NCBI GenBank assembly: GCA_021797365.1
Contig: JAJZZU010000144.1
Coordinates: 1 to 6,750 of the forward strand
Direction: 5' to 3'
Source: Pseudomonadota bacterium
Lineage (GTDB): Bacteria; Pseudomonadota; Gammaproteobacteria; Acidiferrobacterales; Acidiferrobacteraceae
DNA length: 6,750 bases
A model generated the notes under the pieces. It saw only the letters and a list, made by a program, of their open reading frames with translations. It was not told where the DNA came from and searched no databases. A program made the translations under genes and the position numbers. Positions 1 through 5,422 of this stretch are shown here, one piece after another (positions within the stretch are counted from its first letter, which is position 1; the number at the start of each line of letters is the position of its first letter).

Positions 1-754
1 AGCGGTCGCCCCCTATCGCCACGAACACCGCGTGCCCGGTCCCGACAGCGACCACGGCGTCGGACGGCACGGCGACCTGGCGTGCGCTCGCGACCGTGAC
101 GGAGGCGCGCGCAAAGAGCGCGGGCCTTAACGCCGCCGGGGGGTGGTCAAGCGCGATCCATATCGTCTCCGCGCCGCGGTGCGGATTGATGCGCGGGGCC
201 ACCAGGGCTACCTGTCCTTGCACGGGGGTGGTGATGCCGAGTGCGCGAATGCGCACCCCCTGCCCGCGATGGACGACGGCCACGTCCTGCTGGTAGACGT
301 AGGCCTTGAGCCACAGCCGGTGGGGTTTCATCAGACGATAGAGGAGGGTACCGGGGGCGACCGCCTCGCCCAGGACCGCAGGGCGTGTTTCCACGACCCC
401 GCTCATGGGGGCATGGACGACCACGCTCGGCGGCGGGTTCCCGACGAGTAGGGATTGGATGCGCGCGAGCGGCGCTCCACGGCGTACCGCCGCGCCCACC
501 GTGGCGTACAAGGCTGTCACGCGCCCGCGGATACGAGGGGTGACCACCGCCTCGGTATCCGGGGGCAGGGTGAAATCGCCGTAGAGGGTACGACGGGCGT
601 GGAGTGTATGCGTCCGTGCGGAAATGATCTTAAGGCCAAGCGCGCTTATGTTGGCCGGCGACAGATGCACGATCGGCGAACGCCGGGCGAGGGCCGGAAC
701 GGTGGTTAAGGCGAGCGCCAGGGCGCCCACGGCGACGACGGGGATCTTGATCAT
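1..754 (-). CDS. RND efflux periplasmic adaptor (CzcB/CusB-type membrane fusion protein), 3' end beyond window
   Basis: The reading frame is open from the ATG at 754 to the left edge, giving the first 251 residues. Adaptors of this family link an inner-membrane RND pump to an outer-membrane channel and, in the CusB branch, pass metal ions to the pump. Seen: a hydrophobic signal segment (about 3-23, ending ALA before R24), a first lipoyl half-motif around 66-100 (VVTPRIRGRV, then VGAAVRRGAPLARI), a second around 110-140 (VVVHAPMSGVV, then GEAVAPGTLLYRL), and a beta-barrel domain with RLWLKAYVYQQDVAVVHRGQ (147-166). Only about ten residues separate the lipoyl halves, so the usual alpha-hairpin is missing. 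No Met-rich N-terminal metal site is seen. An AAGGAG ribosome site lies at 760-765, and the start overlaps the stop of the outer-membrane factor (ATGA), so the two are probably translationally coupled. The metal cannot be told from sequence. Confidence 0.9.
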   Translation of the reverse strand, partial: MIKIPVVAVGALALALTTVPALARRSPIVHLSPANISALGLKIISARTHTLHARRTLYGDFTLPPDTEAVVTPRIRGRVTALYATVGAAVRRGAPLARIQSLLVGNPPPSVVVHAPMSGVVETRPAVLGEAVAPGTLLYRLMKPHRLWLKAYVYQQDVAVVHRGQGVRIRALGITTPVQGQVALVAPRINPHRGAETIWIALDHPPAALRPALFARASVTVASARQVAVPSDAVVAVGTGHAVFVAIGGDR

Positions 755-2013
755 GATTGCTCCTTGGGGCCGCCCAGGGCGATGCGCAGGGCCGTACGGG
801 CGTAGGCCACGGCGCCATGGGTCTTCAGCCACGCCGCCGTGAGGCTGAGTTGATCGGTCCATACCGCGAGCGCGCTTGATGTGTGTACTTGACCTAGTCG
901 CAGGCCTTGCAGCGCGAGCGAGGCGGCTTGGCGGGCGTGGCCGAGTAATCGCGCCAGGCGTTGCTCGCGCGCACGCAGCCGTTGCCGTCGAAAGAGGTCA
1001 CGGGCGATGGTGTGGCGGATGCGCCAGCGTAGCGCGCGGACCTGCGCGCGCGCCTGAAGGGCTTGGGCCCGCGCCGCCGAGCGGTTACCCTGGTTGCGAT
1101 TCCAGAATGGCAATGGCAGCGAAGCGCTCAGTTCGATCGAGCGATCGATGGGTTGTGCGGGCACCCCGCGCAGCACCTGACGGTCGATCTCGACACCGGC
1201 GCCCACGATCATCCAGCCGAGCCGCCGGGCGTGTTGGTAGCGGCGCACGGATTCCCGATAGCGCCGGTCGAGTTCGGCCAGTCGCAGGTCGGGGCGGTGG
1301 GCGAGCGCCGTGGCCCAGGCGTCTGCGGGCGCCGGCGGATGCCAGTGCACGGGCGCCGGGGCCGGCCAGGGCCTACGCGGGCGATAACCGATGGCGGCCA
1401 CGAGCGCGGCTTGGGCCTCGCGGCGCCGGGTGCGCCAATCCTGGCGCAAAAGCCGCGCCTGGGCGCCCAAGAGTTGCACGCCGCTTGCCCCCACCGCCGA
1501 TATCTCGGCGGCCCGTACGCGCGCCCTGACAAGACGCATCAACACGTGTTCGCTGGCGATCAGGTGATCGACCTTGGTCACGGCGTAGGCGGCGCTGCGC
1601 CATTGCGTGTAGGCGCGCGCCACGAGGCCGCGGATGCGCCATGCCTCGACCGCAAAACGGGCGTCCGCCACGCGCACGCCGGCTTTGCCGACGGCGGCGT
1701 GGCGGGCGATGCGCGCAGTCAAGGGGACGGCCTGCGTCAGCATGGCGCGCGCGCTGAATTCGCCCGGGCTACCGGTGGCGTTGCCGGTGCCGCCGGAGAC
1801 GCCAAGCCGCGGGTTTGGCCACAGGCGATCCTGTCGGGCCAGGCCCCGGGCGACATCGATACCATGCCGCGCGGCCATGAGAGACGGGTTGTGACGCATG
1901 GCCAGGGCCTCGGCCGTCGTGAGGCTCAGGGTGTGTGCCGAGAGCGGGGCGAGAGCGGTCGCGCCGATCAGGGCGAGCGCAAGCGCGCGCACCGGCAAAA
2001 TAGGGGTATGCAT
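751..2013 (-). CDS. TolC-family outer-membrane factor of an RND metal efflux system (CzcC/CusC-like)
   Basis: This 420-residue protein has the length and layout of CzcC/CusC outer-membrane channels, which form trimeric ducts that carry metal ions across the outer membrane for an RND pump. Seen: a signal peptide (1-26, hydrophobic core ALALALIGATALAPL, no lipobox Cys, so probably not lipidated); the family start LTTAEALAMRHNPSLMAAR (31-49) followed by QDRLWPNPRLGVSGG (61-75); two OEP repeats rich in Ala, Arg and Leu helices (about 30-220 and 230-415); and the second-repeat strand SIELSASLPLPFWNRNQGN. Many Arg codons make the helices unusually basic. The start at 2013 has GAGAAGG four bases upstream (2018-2024). 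The stop overlaps the start of the adaptor gene, and the small membrane protein gene lies 51 bp upstream, so the three probably form one transcript. Confidence 0.92.
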   Translation of the reverse strand: MHTPILPVRALALALIGATALAPLSAHTLSLTTAEALAMRHNPSLMAARHGIDVARGLARQDRLWPNPRLGVSGGTGNATGSPGEFSARAMLTQAVPLTARIARHAAVGKAGVRVADARFAVEAWRIRGLVARAYTQWRSAAYAVTKVDHLIASEHVLMRLVRARVRAAEISAVGASGVQLLGAQARLLRQDWRTRRREAQAALVAAIGYRPRRPWPAPAPVHWHPPAPADAWATALAHRPDLRLAELDRRYRESVRRYQHARRLGWMIVGAGVEIDRQVLRGVPAQPIDRSIELSASLPLPFWNRNQGNRSAARAQALQARAQVRALRWRIRHTIARDLFRRQRLRAREQRLARLLGHARQAASLALQGLRLGQVHTSSALAVWTDQLSLTAAWLKTHGAVAYARTALRIALGGPKEQS

Positions 2014-2017
2014 AAGG

Positions 2018-2024
2018 CCTTCTC
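2018..2024 (-). promoter_or_regulatory. Ribosome binding site of the outer-membrane factor gene
   Basis: On the minus strand the sequence reads GAGAAGG, then CCTT, then the ATG at 2013. It supports that start over internal ones. Confidence 0.6.
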
Positions 2025-2040
2025 GTGGGACTTTCAGGAT

Positions 2041-2057
2041 GCGCCGCCAGGCGGCGC
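2041..2057 (-). other. Intercistronic stem-loop between the small membrane protein gene and the outer-membrane factor gene
   Basis: A perfect GC-only inverted repeat (GCGCCGCC / GGCGGCGC around one central base) fills much of the 51-bp gap between the stop at 2065 and the ribosome site at 2018-2024. No T run follows on the minus strand, so it is not a canonical terminator. A role in mRNA processing, stability or partial attenuation is inference. Confidence 0.5.
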
Positions 2058-2064
2058 CACGAAT

Positions 2065-2406
2065 CTACGAGACGAAGGCCAAGACGGGTGGGGCGTTGGG
2101 TTGTGCGGGACTGTGGCGGTGGCGTTCGGATCGCGGTACCGCCTCGGTGGGCGGCGAGAAAAAGCCGACAAGGACGATCGCCATGGCGAGGAATGCCACG
2201 ATGATCGTGGGGAGCACGGTCGCTACGTTCGCGAGTTTGGCGGGCGCTTGCAGTCCGATCGCGCTATGCACGGCGGTACAGGCCTGGCCTTCGTGTGTCG
2301 GGTGATGACCGGACGGACCGGCGCACGCCCATAGCGCCCCCAGCCATGCAATCAGGACCAGGGGGGCCACTAGGTACTTGAGATGTCGGAGACCGCGATC
2401 TCGCAT
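2065..2406 (-). CDS. Small two-helix membrane protein with His/Cys-rich loop, first gene of the RND operon
   Basis: This 113-residue protein is not one I can assign to a named family. Two hydrophobic segments are visible, about 9-29 (LKYLVAPLVLIAWLGALWACAG) split around W21, and about 62-84 (ATVLPTIIVAFLAMAIVLVGF). The loop between them carries H34, H35, H38, C43 and H47, a plausible metal-binding cluster, and the tail has RHRH at 95-98. With a basic N terminus the loop would face the periplasm. Small proteins of this kind often head CzcCBA/CusCBA-type operons (CzcI and similar), which fits its place upstream of the outer-membrane factor. The ATG at 2406 has no Shine-Dalgarno sequence, but a good promoter places the transcription start almost on it. 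The gene is real on composition and context; the metal role is inferred. Confidence 0.72.
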   Translation of the reverse strand: MRDRGLRHLKYLVAPLVLIAWLGALWACAGPSGHHPTHEGQACTAVHSAIGLQAPAKLANVATVLPTIIVAFLAMAIVLVGFFSPPTEAVPRSERHRHSPAQPNAPPVLAFVS

Positions 2407-2412
2407 CGGCCG

Positions 2413-2442
2413 ATTATGGCAACAAGGCGTCGGAATGGTCAA
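2413..2442 (-). promoter_or_regulatory. Sigma70-like promoter of the RND operon
   Basis: On the minus strand TTGACC (2442-2437) is followed after 18 bp by CATAAT (2418-2413), each matching five of six consensus bases. The expected start point is at about 2406-2407, at the A of the ATG, so the transcript may be leaderless. No clear MerR-type dyad lies in the spacer. Confidence 0.5.
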
Positions 2443-2841
2443 GAAGATGAAGAGAGAAATCGCAACTGCACCCAGGATAAGGGCCGGCCGGCATCGAAGA
2501 TCCGTACGACCACCTGGCGCTGATGCGCGCAGAGACGGAATATATTGAACGATGGCGCTGTCGCGCACGTCGCGTGGGCGTGCGGGTCTGCGGGCATCCA
2601 ACCAATGGGGCCGTCGCGTCGAGTCCTGGAGGGTGGTTCGTGGATGACCGGACCGGTGTCGACAGACACCCATTCAGGGATTCGCGCAAGGCCCTCTCGT
2701 TTCGTCATCCGGCGCCAATGTTTGACATGCATGGGCCGGCCGTGGTCTCGACGCACGACCAGTTGGGGCGTGTGGAGAGGCGGCAGCCCCGAAGCGCGGT
2801 CACCTGCGCCGTCCCGCGAGGTGCTGGTACGGGCGGCTCGG
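2443..2841. other. Divergent intergenic region with no gene recognised
   Basis: This is the core of the 508-bp gap between the minus-strand efflux operon and the plus-strand oxidase. It has open frames on both strands, but their translations are Arg/Pro/Gly-rich, lack ribosome sites and recognisable motifs, and look like by-products of high GC. A TTGACA hexamer at 2722-2727 on the plus strand has no convincing partner -10 element. I see no remnant gene. Confidence 0.5.
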
Positions 2842-2854
2842 GACCCTAAGGGTC
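2842..2854. promoter_or_regulatory. Possible operator: 13-bp palindrome upstream of the oxidase gene
   Basis: GACCCTAAGGGTC is a perfect dyad apart from its central base and lies 60 bp upstream of the oxidase start. Its position would suit a metal-responsive repressor or activator, but it is not a textbook CueR, CusR or CsoR site, so regulator and function are unknown. Confidence 0.3.
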
Positions 2855-2902
2855 GCTTGTTTTCGTTACGGCATGCGGCGATGCTTTGCGCGCCGTTCAC
2901 GT

Positions 2903-2908
2903 AAGGAG
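2903..2908 (+). promoter_or_regulatory. Ribosome binding site of the multicopper oxidase gene
   Basis: AAGGAG sits six bases before the ATG at 2915. It selects that start over the in-frame upstream ATG at 2873, which would put 14 non-signal residues before the Tat motif. Confidence 0.8.
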
Positions 2909-2914
2909 CCGCCC

Positions 2915-4180
2915 ATGTCGCCTGTCTTTTCTCCAGGCCGCCGAGATCTTCTCAAGGCACTTGCCGTGGGCATTACGGCGCCGGCCGCCATCGCTCCCGC
3001 CCTGGCGCGCGGCGCGCTTAGCCTTTTTGCCCGCGAACTCATTGTCCCACCGCTCCTTGCGGGCACCGCTGACGCCGATGGCGTGCGCCACTATCGGCTC
3101 ACCATGGCCCCCGGTGTTCAGGAACTCGTGTCCCATCGCGAGACCCCGGTCTGGGGCTATAATGGCGACTACCTCGGCCCGACTATCCGTGTCCTCCGCG
3201 GGCAAGCGGTGCATATTCGTCTGCAGAACGCCCTGAATCAATCGAGTACCACCCATTGGCACGGGGCGCATGTCCCAGGCGACATGGATGGCGGTCCCGA
3301 GCTTTTGATCGGCAGCGGCCGACATTACGACTATCACTATACCCTCCAGCAGCCGGCGGCGAGCCTTTGGTATCACCCCCATCCCGCGCGACGCACCGGC
3401 GCCCATATCTACGCCGGGCTTGCAGGCCTGCTGTTGGTGGATGACGGCGTGGGCGAATCCTTGGGTCTGCCGCATACGTACGGCGTCGACGACATCCCGC
3501 TCATCATTCAGGACCGGCGTCTTTTCGCTGATGGACGCCTCGCCTATATGACTCATCCTCATGACATCATGGGGATGAAAGGCGACCATATTCTCGTGAA
3601 CGGCCGTGAGCAGCCCCACTGGAATGCCCCTGCTCAATGGGTCCGGCTGCGCATCTTGAACGCATCGAACGCGCGCATGTACAATCTCGCGTTTGCGGAT
3701 GGGCGAACCTTCGCGGTGGTGGCGAGCGATGCCGGCCTTCTCAGCGAGCCCGCGCTCGTCCGCGAACTCCTGATGGCCCCCGCCGAGCGTGTCGAAATCC
3801 TGGTGGATCTCGCTCAGGACCGGGGGCGATCGGTGATTCTCCAAAGCGACTCGCGCCGGGTCGTGCCCGCGTTATCGGCCAATCCCGCGGATTCCGATGC
3901 CCTTGATCGCAGCGTGTTTCCCCTGCTCGAACTCCGTGTGGGCCCGCGCCGCAGTGCTCCCGGTACTCTGCCCACTCATCTTGCAACGATCCCGTCGTTG
4001 AGCGCCGCTGGCAGCGTTTGTCGCTTTGTCCTGCGTGTCAACATGAAACACCACGCCATGCAGTCGTCCCCTGACATGGAAATGGCGTTGCCGAGGACCG
4101 CGCCGCGCGGGCCGGGGGGCATGAGCATGGGCATGGGCGGTATGGAGATGTTTTCCATCAATCCTTTCCTATCCGGTTGA
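2915..4180 (+). CDS. Multicopper oxidase, N-terminal fragment (cupredoxin domains 1-2 and Met-rich segment)
   Basis: This 421-residue frame holds the first part of the broken oxidase; its last five residues (PFLSG) and stop come from the inserted element. Seen: a twin-arginine signal (SPGRRDLLKALAVGI, 6-20, then an Ala-rich core ending near ALARG, 29-33); first copper motif HWHG (114-117); second motif WYHPH (152-156); then the linker and second cupredoxin domain. A Met-rich stretch from about 384 to 412 (HHAMQ, DMEMA, GGMSMGMGGMEM) resembles the Cu(I)-capturing Met-rich segment of CueO. It has only half of the trinuclear-cluster ligands and no type 1 site, so it cannot oxidise copper alone. 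It might still be exported and bind Cu(I) through its methionines, which is speculation. Confidence 0.8.
   Translation: MSPVFSPGRRDLLKALAVGITAPAAIAPALARGALSLFARELIVPPLLAGTADADGVRHYRLTMAPGVQELVSHRETPVWGYNGDYLGPTIRVLRGQAVHIRLQNALNQSSTTHWHGAHVPGDMDGGPELLIGSGRHYDYHYTLQQPAASLWYHPHPARRTGAHIYAGLAGLLLVDDGVGESLGLPHTYGVDDIPLIIQDRRLFADGRLAYMTHPHDIMGMKGDHILVNGREQPHWNAPAQWVRLRILNASNARMYNLAFADGRTFAVVASDAGLLSEPALVRELLMAPAERVEILVDLAQDRGRSVILQSDSRRVVPALSANPADSDALDRSVFPLLELRVGPRRSAPGTLPTHLATIPSLSAAGSVCRFVLRVNMKHHAMQSSPDMEMALPRTAPRGPGGMSMGMGGMEMFSINPFLSG
4156..4163. repeat. Target-site duplication, left copy
   Basis: CATCAATC immediately precedes the element and is coding sequence of the oxidase (S-I-N codons). 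Confidence 0.85.
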
Positions 4181-4265
4181 CTCACCAACCTACTACGTAT
4201 AGTAGGTTGTGCGGTGCAGTAACACCCTATCTATAGTGATTTTGGGTGCCAACCGGATAGGCATG
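4164..4265. mobile_element. 102-bp MITE-like non-autonomous element inside the oxidase gene
   Basis: The element is bounded by perfect 8-bp duplications, CATCAATC at 4156-4163 and 4266-4273. Its ends are 16-bp inverted repeats, CTTTCCTATCCGGTTG on the left and the complement of CATGCCTATCCGGTTG on the right, matching at 14 of 16 positions and perfectly over the inner 12 (4168-4179 with 4250-4261). It has no coding capacity. Inside lie a 24-bp palindrome (4186-4209) and a weaker CACCC/GGGTG dyad (4223-4248). Its AT content is clearly higher than the host gene. Several IS families make 8-bp duplications, so the mobilising transposase cannot be named from these ends. It adds a TGA stop to the oxidase at 4178. 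Confidence 0.85.
4186..4209. repeat. Internal 24-bp palindrome of the element
   Basis: CAACCTACTA and TAGTAGGTTG are perfect inverted arms of 10 bp around CGTA. The hairpin lies just after the left terminal repeat. No T run follows on either strand, so it is not an evident terminator. Confidence 0.8.
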
Positions 4266-4273
4266 CATCAATC
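4266..4273. repeat. Target-site duplication, right copy
   Basis: CATCAATC immediately follows the element. The match ends exactly at 8 bp on both sides, as expected for staggered-cut transposition. Confidence 0.85.
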
Positions 4274-4281
4274 ATCAATAC

Positions 4282-4599
4282 ATGAAGATGTCGGTCATCA
4301 ATGTCGCGATCACACGCGGGCATGTCGAGGTCTGGCATGTCACAAACCAAAGCCCCATGGCGCACCCCTTTCATTACCATGGCACGTCCTTCCAGATTCT
4401 GGCGCGGGATGGCAGGCCGCTTCCTGCCCATGAGCGCGGCTGGAAGGATACGGTCCTCGTAAGGCGCGGTGAGACCGTCAGGCTGATCGCACCGTTCAAC
4501 CAACCGGCCGGACGCGCGTTGCCGTTCATGTATCATTGCCACATCCTGGAGCACGAGGATAACGGAATGATGGGCCAGTTCGTCGTAACCGAGGACTGA
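4282..4599 (+). CDS. Multicopper oxidase, C-terminal fragment (type 1 and remaining trinuclear copper ligands)
   Basis: This 105-residue open frame is the end of the broken oxidase. Counting from the ATG at 4282, it shows HPFHYHG (28-34; H28, H31 and H33 as ligands) and HCHILEHEDNGMM (85-97), where C86, H91 and M96 match the type 1 Cys, His (+5) and Met (+10) of CueO, and H85 and H87 match trinuclear ligands. In the intact enzyme this Met was internal. There is no Shine-Dalgarno sequence before it and no signal peptide, so separate production of a working domain is unlikely. A stop at 4258-4260, in the right repeat of the element, prevents readthrough in this frame. Confidence 0.75.
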   Translation: MKMSVINVAITRGHVEVWHVTNQSPMAHPFHYHGTSFQILARDGRPLPAHERGWKDTVLVRRGETVRLIAPFNQPAGRALPFMYHCHILEHEDNGMMGQFVVTED

Positions 4600-5139
4600 C
4601 TCTCAATCCGTGCCTCGCGTGTTGGTCGGGCGGCGGTCGCGTTGCCGCGGTCGCCATAATGGAATGGTGCAGAGTGGCCATGACCCGCGCCATGGCCTTG
4701 CTGCGGGAAACGGCGGGACATGCGCGCGCCACCCCGTGGGATAATCCAGGCCGTCCTACTTGCCGGGCGCCTCCGTGGCTCGTGGGTGGCCAGATCGTGC
4801 CAAACGGCGCGTTCCGTGTGCCGATGCGGGCGGTCGTCGCCACACGCCGACCCATTCCCGCTTTTGGTCCTGACGACCCCGGTCGCGGCGGGATAGGGGG
4901 AATTTACGGCTTTCGTCACGCCCGCAGTCGCTGTTGCGGGCGCGCCCATAGGAAACCGGAACGCCGCGCTGGCAGAGGGGGAATTCATTCACCACATACT
5001 TTTCTGGGCGCCATTCGACCCTTGAAACCATCTTGCCCCGATTGGTCGTGTGTTCAGTCGGCAGGCGGCATTGGCCGTCGCAGTTCAGCCGATGTCGGGA
5101 CACGAGTGCCGTTGGTTGTCTCGCGGTCGTGTGGCAACA
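4600..5139. other. Non-coding stretch, possibly holding a decayed coding fragment
   Basis: I recognise no gene in these 540 bp. Open frames exist on both strands (for example 4659-5207 plus and 4533-4988 minus), but none has a family signature or a convincing start. One plus-strand frame from about 4898 to 5026 reads protein-like (it includes TPAVAVAGAPIGNRNAALAE and then GEFIHH) between two stops, and the word GGGGGAATT occurs on each side (about 4896 and 4976). This may be a decayed gene or repeat-derived piece. No terminator for the oxidase is evident after 4599. Confidence 0.4.
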
Positions 5140-5155
5140 TAGACCAAATTAGACC
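5140..5155 (+). promoter_or_regulatory. Possible antitoxin operator: direct repeat TAGACC
   Basis: TAGACC occurs at 5140-5145 and 5150-5155, a spacing of one helical turn, ending 21 bp before the antitoxin start. Phd/YefM antitoxins repress their own promoters by binding repeated short sites, so an operator is plausible but unproven. Confidence 0.3.
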
Positions 5156-5176
5156 TGTTTTGTGTACGGGGCCGCC

Positions 5177-5395
5177 GTGGAAATCAGCGCTTATGAAGCG
5201 AAAATGACACTTCCTGCCTTGCTGAAGAGGGTCATAGCCGGGAAGACCATCACTATTACCAAATCATGGTACCCCTGTGGCGCGGATTACTCCTATGACT
5301 GTCACGGCAGGACATGATCAAGAAGCCGCCATGGGTGCCATCAAACACTTTGCGCGGGGCTGCACGACGGGAGGAGCGGATGTCCGTGCAATGAG
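5177..5395 (+). pseudogene. Phd/YefM-family antitoxin, frameshifted and 3'-truncated
   Basis: Starting at GTG 5177 the frame reads (M)EISAYEAKMTLPALLKRV then IAGKTITITK, the standard Phd/YefM N terminus (family pattern: I-S-x-x-E-A-K-x-x-L-x-x-L-L-x-x-V-x-x-G-x-x-I-x-I-T). After Lys29 an extra T at about 5264 shifts the frame. Skipping it restores HGTPVARITPMTV, the expected continuation, and then EAAMGAIKHFARGCTTGGADVRAM, which fits the C-terminal toxin-binding part up to about 5395. Homology then stops at a TCAAC next to an IS200/IS605-like hairpin. The protein would neutralise a VapC-, Doc- or RelE-like toxin and autoregulate, but no toxin gene follows, so this is a dead remnant. The unskipped frame ends after about 48 residues. 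Confidence 0.72.
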
Positions 5396-5422
5396 TCAAC
5401 AACTCCGCCCTAAAGGACGGAG
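5396..5422 (-). repeat. Hairpin resembling an IS200/IS605-type right end
   Basis: CTCCGCCC and GGACGGAG (5403-5410 and 5415-5422) form an 8-bp stem with a TAAA loop and one mismatch that becomes a G-U pair in minus-strand RNA. TCAAC lies at 5396-5400. Short GC hairpins of the CTCCGCCC...GGGCGGAG type beside TTGA-like ends are typical of right ends of IS200/IS605 and IS1341-like elements. The antitoxin similarity ends exactly here, which supports an insertion junction. Confidence 0.4.

Larger units (their letters stand above)
2915..4599 (+). pseudogene. Multicopper oxidase (CueO/CopA-like, Tat-exported) interrupted by a 102-bp insertion
   Basis: Enzymes of this family oxidise Cu(I) to Cu(II) in the periplasm, with electrons passing from a type 1 copper to a trinuclear cluster that reduces oxygen. 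The gene carries every ligand motif, but its frame is broken by an element at 4164-4265 that brings a stop codon at 4178. Deleting the element with one copy of the flanking CATCAATC (110 bp) joins ...MFSIN to HQYMKMSVIN... in frame and gives 524 residues, close to E. coli CueO (516). The join falls at the conserved strand before the last cupredoxin domain, where CueO-like enzymes read FTINxQ-type sequence. No other disablement is seen, so the break looks recent. The efflux operon is divergently transcribed next to it, which supports a shared role in copper detoxification. Confidence 0.88.

Noticed and set aside
1063..2334. 423-residue plus-strand open frame
   Set aside because: It lies wholly antisense to the outer-membrane factor and small membrane protein genes, has no ribosome site or domain, and reflects high-GC codon use on the other strand.
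2722..2727. TTGACA as the -35 element of the oxidase promoter
   Set aside because: No acceptable -10 hexamer follows at 16-19 bp, and it is about 190 bp from the start codon.
2439..2904. Overlapping open frames on both strands in the divergent intergenic region
   Set aside because: Their translations lack motifs, hydrophobic patterns and start signals, and several frames are equally open, as expected by chance at this GC content.
2897..3844. 315-residue minus-strand open frame
   Set aside because: It is antisense to the well-supported multicopper oxidase and shows no family motif.
4164..4265. Cloverleaf-like dyads taken for a tRNA or a CRISPR repeat
   Set aside because: No tRNA conserved positions, anticodon arm or CCA end are seen, and there is only one copy with no spacer array; target duplication and terminal repeats explain it better.
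4282..4599. The C-terminal oxidase piece as an independent small cupredoxin gene
   Set aside because: It begins at an internal conserved strand, lacks a ribosome site and export signal, and joins exactly in frame to the upstream part when the insertion is removed.
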